A stretch of 64,000 nt of DNA, taken from NCBI GenBank assembly GCA_965248075.1, contig CBDFIL010000003.1, positions 1,984,001-2,048,000 on the forward strand, given 5' to 3'. Positions 56,467-64,000 of this stretch are shown piece after piece (the stretch's first letter is position 1; every line of letters starts with the position of its first letter). The stretch is from VXNE01 sp965248075. GTDB lineage: Bacteria > Pseudomonadota > Gammaproteobacteria > Pseudomonadales > Azotimanducaceae. A program made the position numbers and the translations under genes. Below the pieces are notes generated by a model. It ran no database searches. It was not told the origin of the DNA and was given only the letters and a program-made list of their open reading frames with translations.

Positions 56467-59466
56467 GTGTCCCGGCTGCCGCACGGCGGGCGGATCGACC
56501 GTGGCCGGCCACTCGACTTTTCCTTCGACGGCCAGCGCATGACCGGGTATGCGGGGGACACGCTGGCTGCCGCCCTGCTCGCGAACGACGTCGTCCGTGT
56601 GGCCCGCAGCTTCAAGTACGGCCGCCCGCGCGGAATCGTGGGCCACGGGGTCGAGGAGCCGAACGCCATCGTGCAGTTGGGCGCCGGCGCCGCGAGCCTC
56701 CCCAACCAGCGCGCGACGGAAGTCGAACTGGTCCCGGGGCTCAGTGCAAGCACTCCGCCCGCGCGCCTGCAGCGCGCCCTGGGTGTCTTCGGCCGCTACC
56801 TGCCGGCCGGCTTCTACTACAAGTTCTTCATGCACCCGCCGCGGTTGTGGCGCGCATGGGAACGGATGCTGCGTTTCGCCGCGGGCCTCGGCGAAGCGCC
56901 ACCGGGGCCCGACCCGGACATCTACGACAAGTCCCACCGGCATTGCGACGTCCTGGTGGTCGGGGCCGGGCCGGCCGGGCTTGCAGCCGCGCTCGCGGCC
57001 GGGCGCACCGGCGCGCGCGTGCTGCTCGCCGACGAGCAGGCGGAGTTCGGCGGCAGTCTGTTGGCGGAGACGCTCGAGATCGACGGCGACAGCGCGGCTG
57101 CCTGGGTGGCGCAGGCGGTCGCCGAACTGGAATCCCTGCCGGAGGTGTGCCGGCTGCCGCGCAGCACGGTCAGCGGCTACTACGACCACAACTTCCTGAC
57201 CGTGCTGGAGCGCCGCTCGGACGACCTCGACGCATCCGCAGAGTCCCCCGGCGCGCGGTCGTCACGCCAACGCCTGCACCACGTGCGCGCGGAGCACGTG
57301 GTGCTGGCCACGGGCGCGATCGAGCGCCCCCTGGTGTTCGCCAACAACGATCTGCCCGGCGTCATGCTCGCATCGTCCGTATCGACCTACCTCAACCGCT
57401 ACGCCGTAGCGCCCGGGAAGCGGCTCGTGGTCTGCACGACGAATGACCACGCCTACCGCGCCGCGCTCGACTGGCAGCGCGTCGGTCGTGAGGTCGTGGC
57501 GGTGGTCGACGTGCGGCGCGACCCCGGCGGCCCCCGGGTGCGGGCCGCGCGCGACGCCGGCATCGAGGTGATTCCCGGTCACGCCGTCATCGAGGCTTGC
57601 GGAGGCCATCGCGTACAGGGCGCGCGCATCGCTCCGTTGGACGACGCCGGCGCGGCGGTGACCGGGCCGTCCAGGCGGCTGGACTGCGACCTGATCGCCA
57701 GTTCCGGCGGCTGGAGTCCAACCCTGCATCTGGGTTCGCAGACAGGGGTCAAACCGCGCTGGAGCGACGCCGCGGGGGCTTTTCTGCCCGGGGATCTCGG
57801 ACCGCGCGCGTCGTGGGCAGGAGCCGTCACTGGCGCGCGCTCCCTGCGCGGCTGCCTCACCGACGGCGCCCGCGCCGGAGCCCTGGCAGCGTCCGCGGTC
57901 GGCTTCCGGAACGCTCCCACCGCTTCGGCCGGCCCCCGCGTGGACGAACCGCCCGAGGCGCCTCAACAGAACCTGTTCCTGGTGCCGCACCACCAACCCG
58001 TCAGCCGCGCACCAAAACAGTTCGTCGACCTGCAACTCGATGTGACGGCCGCCGACATCGAGTTGGCCGCACGGGAAGGCTATGAGTCGGTGGAGCACGT
58101 GAAGCGCTACACCGCGCTCGGCTTCGGCACGGACCAGGGCAAGCTCGGCAACGTGAACGGCGTGGCGATCCTGGCCCGTGCCCTGCACCGCGACATCGCC
58201 GCCACCGGCACCACGATGTTCCGTCCCGCCTACACGCCGGTGACCTTCGGCGCGGTGGCCGGCCGCGACGTCGGTGCGCTGTTCGATCCGGCGCGCCACA
58301 CCCCCATGCACGCATGGCACGCCGCGCGGGGCGCGGTGTGGGAGGACGTCGGCCAGTGGAAACGTCCGCGCTACTACTCGGGGCCCGGGGAGGACATGGA
58401 CGCGGCCGTGCATCGCGAGTGCCTCGCCGCCCGGGACGGCGTCGCGATCCTGGACGCCTCGACCCTCGGCAAGATCGACGTGCAGGGTCCGGACGCCGCG
58501 GTCTTCCTCGATCGCATCTACACGGTCGGCTTTCGCCGGCTCGGCATCGGCCGGTGCCGCTACGGCCTGATGCTCCACGAAGACGGCACGATCTTCGACG
58601 ACGGTGTGACCGCCCGCCTCGACGCGCACCGCTACCTGGTGCACACGACCACGGGCAACGCCGCGCCGGTGTTCGCATGGCTCGAACTGTGGCGACAGAC
58701 GGAGTGGCCCGAACTCGACGTCTACTGCACCTCCGTGACCGACCATTGGGCGACGGCCGCCGTCGTTGGCCCGAAGTCCCGGGACGTGCTGCGCAAGGTG
58801 TGCGGCGACATCGACCTGTCCCGCGACGCGTTCCGCTTCATGGACGTTCGCGAGGGCCACGTCGCGGGCGTTCCGGCGCGCGTGTTCCGGATCAGCTTCA
58901 GCGGGGAGCTGTCCTTCGAGGTCAACGTGCCCGCGCACCGCGGGCAGGAGGTCTGGGAGGCGTTGATCGAGGCGGGTCGGGAGTTCGACATCACGCCTTA
59001 TGGCACGGAAACCATGCACGTCCTGCGCGCGGAGAAGGGCTTCATCATCGTCGGCCAGGACACGGACGGCTCGATGACGCCGGCCGACATGGGGATGGAC
59101 TGGGCCGTTCGACCGAACAAGCCGTTCGGCTTTCTCGGCGACCGCTCGCTCACCCTGGCCGATCACCTGCGCGAAGACCGCCTGCAGTTCGTGGGACTCG
59201 CGACCGTGGATCCCGAAGCGGTGCTGCCCGAGGGCGCACCCCTGGTGCGCGCTCCAGGGCGCCCGCCGATGCCCATCGAAGGCCACGTCACGTCGAGCTA
59301 TCGCAGCGCGCGGCTGTCGCGCTCCGTCGCACTCGGCATGCTCAAGGGCGGCAGCAAGCGGCTCGGGGACCGCGTCTACTGCTCCCTGGCCGACCGTCCG
59401 GCCGTGGCGGTCGACATCGTCAGTCCGGTCTTCTACGACCCGGAGGGAGCGCGACAGGATGTCTGA
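56467..59466 (+). CDS. soxA: Sarcosine oxidase subunit alpha
   Basis: This 999-residue subunit contains an N-terminal ferredoxin-like/2Fe-2S-fold region (YAGDTLAAALLANDVVRVAR), a dinucleotide-binding domain (VLVVGAGPAGLAAALAAGRT) and a C-terminal GcvT-like folate domain (ARVFRISFSGELSFEVNVPA). It binds NAD and, through the latter domain, captures the sarcosine methyl carbon on THF. Length matches typical SoxA. Translation starts at a GTG immediately after the soxD stop. Confidence 0.96.
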   Translation: MSRLPHGGRIDRGRPLDFSFDGQRMTGYAGDTLAAALLANDVVRVARSFKYGRPRGIVGHGVEEPNAIVQLGAGAASLPNQRATEVELVPGLSASTPPARLQRALGVFGRYLPAGFYYKFFMHPPRLWRAWERMLRFAAGLGEAPPGPDPDIYDKSHRHCDVLVVGAGPAGLAAALAAGRTGARVLLADEQAEFGGSLLAETLEIDGDSAAAWVAQAVAELESLPEVCRLPRSTVSGYYDHNFLTVLERRSDDLDASAESPGARSSRQRLHHVRAEHVVLATGAIERPLVFANNDLPGVMLASSVSTYLNRYAVAPGKRLVVCTTNDHAYRAALDWQRVGREVVAVVDVRRDPGGPRVRAARDAGIEVIPGHAVIEACGGHRVQGARIAPLDDAGAAVTGPSRRLDCDLIASSGGWSPTLHLGSQTGVKPRWSDAAGAFLPGDLGPRASWAGAVTGARSLRGCLTDGARAGALAASAVGFRNAPTASAGPRVDEPPEAPQQNLFLVPHHQPVSRAPKQFVDLQLDVTAADIELAAREGYESVEHVKRYTALGFGTDQGKLGNVNGVAILARALHRDIAATGTTMFRPAYTPVTFGAVAGRDVGALFDPARHTPMHAWHAARGAVWEDVGQWKRPRYYSGPGEDMDAAVHRECLAARDGVAILDASTLGKIDVQGPDAAVFLDRIYTVGFRRLGIGRCRYGLMLHEDGTIFDDGVTARLDAHRYLVHTTTGNAAPVFAWLELWRQTEWPELDVYCTSVTDHWATAAVVGPKSRDVLRKVCGDIDLSRDAFRFMDVREGHVAGVPARVFRISFSGELSFEVNVPAHRGQEVWEALIEAGREFDITPYGTETMHVLRAEKGFIIVGQDTDGSMTPADMGMDWAVRPNKPFGFLGDRSLTLADHLREDRLQFVGLATVDPEAVLPEGAPLVRAPGRPPMPIEGHVTSSYRSARLSRSVALGMLKGGSKRLGDRVYCSLADRPAVAVDIVSPVFYDPEGARQDV

Positions 59467-60010
59467 GGCCGCGACAGGTCTGGTACTCGGCGAGACCGCG
59501 CCACGCGGTTGCCTGAACATTCGCGGAGATGCCGACCGCCCCGGATTCCTCGCTGCGGTCTCGGCAGTGGCTGGCGTCGCGCTGCCGGTCCAACCCTGCA
59601 GCTGGCGCGCGGCCGGCCACACCGCTGCCTACTGGCTTGGCCCGGACGAATGGCTGGTTGCGACACAGGCAGGCGCGGAAACGGACCTGGAAAGCGGTCT
59701 GCGGGACCGGCTCGAGGGCAGCTTCTCCATCGTCGACACAACCGGGAACCAGGTGTGGCTGAACCTCTCCGGGCCCTCCCTCGGGCAGATTCTTCAGAAG
59801 TCGAGCCCCTATGACTTCCATCCCCGAAACTTCACACCCGGGCGCTGCGTACAGACCACGTTCGCGAAGGCGTCCGCCCTGGTCGCCGCCAACGCCGACG
59901 GCTCCGTCGACCTCGCCGTTCGGCGGAGCTATGCCGACTACCTCGACCGATGGATCGCCGATGCGGCCGGGGAGTACGGGTTCACCGACGAAACGTCCTG
60001 GGGACCGTAG
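59459..60010 (+). CDS. soxG: Sarcosine oxidase subunit gamma
   Basis: This 183-residue subunit overlaps soxA by 8 bp. It has the GcvT-related fold of SoxG, with WLGPDEWLVATQAG and a C-terminal RRSYADYLDRWIADAAGEYG. It is the least conserved subunit of the complex and is thought to be structural. The stop TAG begins a CTTGT-loop hairpin. Confidence 0.92.
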   Translation: MSEAATGLVLGETAPRGCLNIRGDADRPGFLAAVSAVAGVALPVQPCSWRAAGHTAAYWLGPDEWLVATQAGAETDLESGLRDRLEGSFSIVDTTGNQVWLNLSGPSLGQILQKSSPYDFHPRNFTPGRCVQTTFAKASALVAANADGSVDLAVRRSYADYLDRWIADAAGEYGFTDETSWGP

Positions 60011-60103
60011 GGGACGGGCTTGTCCCGTCCCGTCTTGAGGGCTTGCACGGGGTCAAGACGGGCGACCACAAGGGGCGGGGACGGGCGACCACAAGGGGCG
60101 CCC

Positions 60104-60106
<3 letters not shown>
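60008..60106. repeat. Two facing CTTGT-loop hairpin repeats between convergent genes
   Basis: A forward hairpin (stem GGGACGGG/CCCGTCCC) begins at the soxG stop TAG, and a minus-strand unit with stem resembling GGCGCCC/GGTCGCC begins at the stop TAG of the FAD-linked oxidase. An extra half-unit lies between them. The 93 bp intergenic region is entirely made of this repeat, which could terminate transcription from both sides. Confidence 0.85.
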
Positions 60107-61470
<1,364 letters not shown>

Positions 61471-61474
<4 letters not shown>

Positions 61475-62409
61475 TGCGGCGAGTTTGTCCATTGCGGCGA
61501 GTTTGTCGGAGGATCCGGCTCGGCGGCAAGTGCGTCGCCGTGCAGGTGCCCGTCCAGAAAGCGCCACATGCGCTCGCGGATCGCCGCCGTCTCGTTGACG
61601 AGATGGTGCCGCGCCTCCGGAATCTCGAACAGTTCGACCTCGAAGAGCCGCCGCAGCACATCCACGTTGTAAGGCCCGTCCACCGTACCGTCGCGCCCGC
61701 CCTGCAGGACCACGACCCTGCGTCCGTTGCGCCGATAGCTCTCGAACCGTTCCATCCAGGCGGCCATGGAATCGACCCACTGCACCGGCAACACCCACGT
61801 CTGCAGCGGGTCCACCTTCAGGAACTCGATGAAGTCCCGGTCCTCGGAGTGCTTCGCCGGGCCCCTGCGCACGTGTTTGAGAAAGCGTCGCGCGGCCAGG
61901 TACGTGAGCTTGCCGAGCTTCCAGCCCCGCGGACGTATCAGCGGCGCGAAGAGTACCGTCTCGTCGAAATCCCGCGCCGAAGGGCGCATCAGGTGTTCCA
62001 TCAGGACGGCACCGCCCATGCTCTGCGCCAGCGCGTACCGGGGCGCCGGCAGCTCTCCCAGGAGCCGAGCCAGCACCGTTTCGAGGCCGTCCACGTAGCG
62101 GTCGAACGAGTCGATGGTTGCACGCTCGCCGGTCGACAGGCCGTGCCCCTGCTGGTCGTAGGCCAGCACGGTCAGCCCTCGCGAAAGCAGGTAGCGGATG
62201 AGGTGTCCGTAGAGTCCGACGTGGTCGTAGTAGCCGTGCACCACGAGCGCGGCGCCCCGGGGCTCCCCCGGCGGCTCGAATACCTGCGCGGCGAGGCGTT
62301 CGGCGCCAGCCTCGACCTCGAAGAAACGCTGGCCGAGGTCCAGGTCGTAGAACCGCCGGTAGTCCGCGCAGAACCCCGAGCGGGGCTCGTAGGCTCCGTT
62401 ACCGCGCAC
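61471..62409 (-). CDS. Alpha/beta hydrolase (monoacylglycerol lipase-like)
   Basis: This 312-residue serine hydrolase has the oxyanion-side HGYYDHVGLY and the nucleophile elbow ALAQSMGGAVL, an A/S-x-S-x-G variant. VVVLQGGRDGTVD and ARHHLVNE carry the Asp and His of the triad. An ester or lipid substrate is likely. The start GTG 62409 overlaps the pgk stop; the longer frame runs through pgk and is unlikely. It ends with a short repeat (NSPQWTNSPQ). Confidence 0.85.
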
Positions 62410-63559
62410 GCGTTTCGAGAACCTCGACGGCCGGCAGCTTCCTGCCCTCGACGAACTCCAGGAACGCGCCGCCACCGGTCGAGATGCAGGAGATGCCGTC
62501 GCGCACGCCGTACTTGTCGATGGCCGCGATCGTGTCTCCTCCCCCGGCGAGCGAAAACGCGTCGGAAGCGGCGACCGCCTCGGCGACGACGCGGGTGCCT
62601 TCGCCGAACTGGTCGTATTCGAATACCCCGAGGGGCCCGTTCCACAGGATCGTGCCGGCCTCGGCGAGCGTTGCCTTGAAGGCGCGCGCGGTCACCGGCC
62701 CGATGTCCAGAATGCGATCCGCGTCGCCCACCTCCTCCGCGAGGCGCAGCACGGCCGTCGCATCGTCCGCAAGCTCCGGCGCTGTCATGACATCGGTCGG
62801 TATCGACACCTCCACCTTTCCGCCGATGCGTTGCGCGATGTCCACCTGGTCCCGCTCGACGAGCGATGCGCCCACCGCCCGGCCGGCCGCGAGCAGGAAC
62901 GTGTTCGCGATCCCGCCGCCCGGGAGCATCCGGTCGGCGACCTCGGCGAGCGACTCGAGCACGGCGAGCTTGGTGGATACCTTCGCGCCGCCGACGATGG
63001 CCACCAGCGGGCGGGCCGGGGACTCCAGCGCGCGCCGTAGCGCAACGAGTTCGCCCGCGAGCAAGGGCCCGGCACAGGCGACCGGCGCGTACTTCGCGAC
63101 GCCGTGGGTGGAGGCATGCGCGCGGTGTGCGGTGGCGAAGGCATCCATCACGAAGACGTCGCAGGCCGCGGCCATCTTCCGGGCCAGGGCGTCGTCATTG
63201 CCGGTCTCGCCGTGCTCGAAGCGGACGTTCTCGAGGACGACAACGCTCCCCGGCGCGACGTCGATGTCGTATCTCCCCGACGCCGCCAACGGCACATCGG
63301 TCCCCAGGCGTTCGCCGAGCAGCTTCGCGACGGGCGCCAGGGAGAGGGCGGGATCCGGGCGGCCTGCCACCGGCCGGCCAAGATGCGACATGACCATCAC
63401 GGCTGCGCCCTGCCGGACGCACTCCTCGATGGTGGGCAACGCCGCATCGATGCGGGCGGCGTTCGTGACCGCGCCATTCTCGAGGGGGACGTTGAGGTCC
63501 TCCCGGATCAGTACGCGCTTTCCCGCGAGCGGGACGTCGCGCATCGCCAGGACGCTCAC
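62399..63559 (-). CDS. pgk: Phosphoglycerate kinase
   Basis: This 386-residue glycolytic enzyme has the expected start MRDVPLAGKRVLIREDLNVP, the substrate-binding RVLIREDLNVPL and SHLGRPVAG, the hinge VAIVGGAKVSTKLAVLESL and the nucleotide-binding SLAGGGDTIAAIDKYG. GTG 63559 was chosen as start because it gives MSVLAMRDVPL, close to the E. coli N-terminus, and overlaps the tkt stop in GTGA fashion. The tkt-pgk order is common in gammaproteobacteria, though epd is absent from between them here. Confidence 0.97.
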   Translation of the reverse strand: MSVLAMRDVPLAGKRVLIREDLNVPLENGAVTNAARIDAALPTIEECVRQGAAVMVMSHLGRPVAGRPDPALSLAPVAKLLGERLGTDVPLAASGRYDIDVAPGSVVVLENVRFEHGETGNDDALARKMAAACDVFVMDAFATAHRAHASTHGVAKYAPVACAGPLLAGELVALRRALESPARPLVAIVGGAKVSTKLAVLESLAEVADRMLPGGGIANTFLLAAGRAVGASLVERDQVDIAQRIGGKVEVSIPTDVMTAPELADDATAVLRLAEEVGDADRILDIGPVTARAFKATLAEAGTILWNGPLGVFEYDQFGEGTRVVAEAVAASDAFSLAGGGDTIAAIDKYGVRDGISCISTGGGAFLEFVEGRKLPAVEVLETRAR

Positions 63560-64000
63560 CGATGCGCCACCTGACGGATGGCGTCCACGACGGCCTGCGC
63601 ATGCATGCCCATGGCCTGCATCGCCACGTCGCCCGGCGCCGACACGCCGAACCCTTCGACGCCCACCACCGCGCCATCGAGGCCCACGAACCGGCGCCAG
63701 TAGTCCGGGTGGCCGGCCTCCACCGCCACGCGACCTCGGCACGCTTGCGGCAGCACGGACTCCCGATATGCCGCGTCCTGCCCGAGGAACACGTCGACGC
63801 TCGGCATCGATACGACGCGTACGCCCAACCCTTCGGCCGCCACCGTCTGGGCGGCTGCCACGGCGAGTTCCACTTCGGACCCGGTGGCGATGACGACGAC
63901 GTCCAGCGCCCCGGTTTCCCGGCGCAGCACGTAGCCGCCCCGGGCGATGGAGCCTGTCTCGTCCCGCGGCTGGCACACCGTCTTCTGCCGCGTGAGCGCG
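63556..64000 (-). CDS. tkt: Transketolase, C-terminal part
   Basis: The last 148 codons of transketolase are visible and run off the right edge. ALTRQKTV at the edge is the conserved stretch before the C-terminal domain, and VVVIATGSEVELAVAAAQ and AVVGVEGFGVSAPGDVAMQA identify the enzyme. It transfers two-carbon ketol units in the pentose phosphate pathway. Its stop is shared with the pgk start. Confidence 0.96.
   Translation of the reverse strand, partial: ALTRQKTVCQPRDETGSIARGGYVLRRETGALDVVVIATGSEVELAVAAAQTVAAEGLGVRVVSMPSVDVFLGQDAAYRESVLPQACRGRVAVEAGHPDYWRRFVGLDGAVVGVEGFGVSAPGDVAMQAMGMHAQAVVDAIRQVAHR

Overview
The window is high-GC DNA (about two thirds G+C by eye) and reads as a gammaproteobacterial chromosome segment. 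The main evidence is conserved gene neighbourhoods: pepP, a UbiH-family hydroxylase, gcvT, gcvH and gcvP(A+B) on one strand. Divergent from these run a ZapB-like gene, zapA, a 6S RNA and 5-formyltetrahydrofolate cyclo-ligase, followed by def and rpiA. The lgt-thyA and rppH-ptsP pairs and a tkt-pgk pair at the right edge fit as well. Many 2-oxoglutarate/Fe(II) dioxygenases, sulfotransferases, sarcosine oxidase genes and small repeats suggest a free-living or host-associated marine heterotroph, but that lifestyle is inference.

Layout. 1-9.7 kb: a partial nucleotidyltransferase, thyA-lgt and ptsP-rppH. The two pairs are separated by about 4.9 kb holding a TANGO2-like protein, a class III aminotransferase, a phytanoyl-CoA dioxygenase-family protein, an orphan Phd-type antitoxin and an SDR. 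9.9-15.6 kb: a YyaL/DUF255 protein, a TaqI-type DNA methyltransferase with a probably truncated endonuclease partner, a TauD-family dioxygenase and a nitroreductase. 15.7-20.7 kb: a rearranged stretch in which the 3' half of an amidohydrolase and the 3' end of a NUDIX gene are duplicated; between the copies lie a Phd antitoxin, a frameshifted PIN toxin and a complete IS630-family element. 20.8-28.3 kb: the glycine cleavage operon with a UbiH-family gene and pepP. 28.5-32.6 kb: the ZapB-like gene, zapA, 6S RNA, ygfA, def and two nearly identical rpiA copies separated by a lower-GC cassette of two small unknown genes. 32.6-36.2 kb: class I aldolase, an acyl-CoA-dehydrogenase-like flavoprotein, a VOC protein and a DUF1295 membrane protein.

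36.2-45.3 kb holds a tailoring-type cluster: a gamma-butyrobetaine-hydroxylase-like dioxygenase, a PhyH dioxygenase carrying an in-frame MITE, a sulfotransferase, an aspartyl/asparaginyl beta-hydroxylase-like protein, a TPR sulfotransferase and a TonB-dependent receptor. 45.5-60.0 kb is a methylated-amine/one-carbon region: a GlxA-type regulator, a DmdA/GcvT-family demethylase, a fused methylene-THF reductase/formate-THF ligase, an uncharacterised dioxygenase, a dimethylglycine/sarcosine dehydrogenase, a PhnZ-like HD protein and the sarcosine oxidase operon soxBDAG. With the gcv operon these genes could carry N-methylated glycines to glycine while passing methyl groups through tetrahydrofolate to formate. 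60.1-64 kb: a GlcD-type oxidase, an alpha/beta hydrolase, pgk and the 3' end of tkt.

The most unusual signal is a hairpin repeat. Its first bases, TAGGGG, coincide with the stop codon of seven genes or gene remnants; its loop is constant (CTTGT) and its stems differ in sequence yet remain almost fully complementary. Other notable points are the in-frame MITE directly after the HxD motif of a dioxygenase, the MTHFR-formate-THF ligase fusion, two PIN/Phd loci with broken toxins, and recent segmental duplications.
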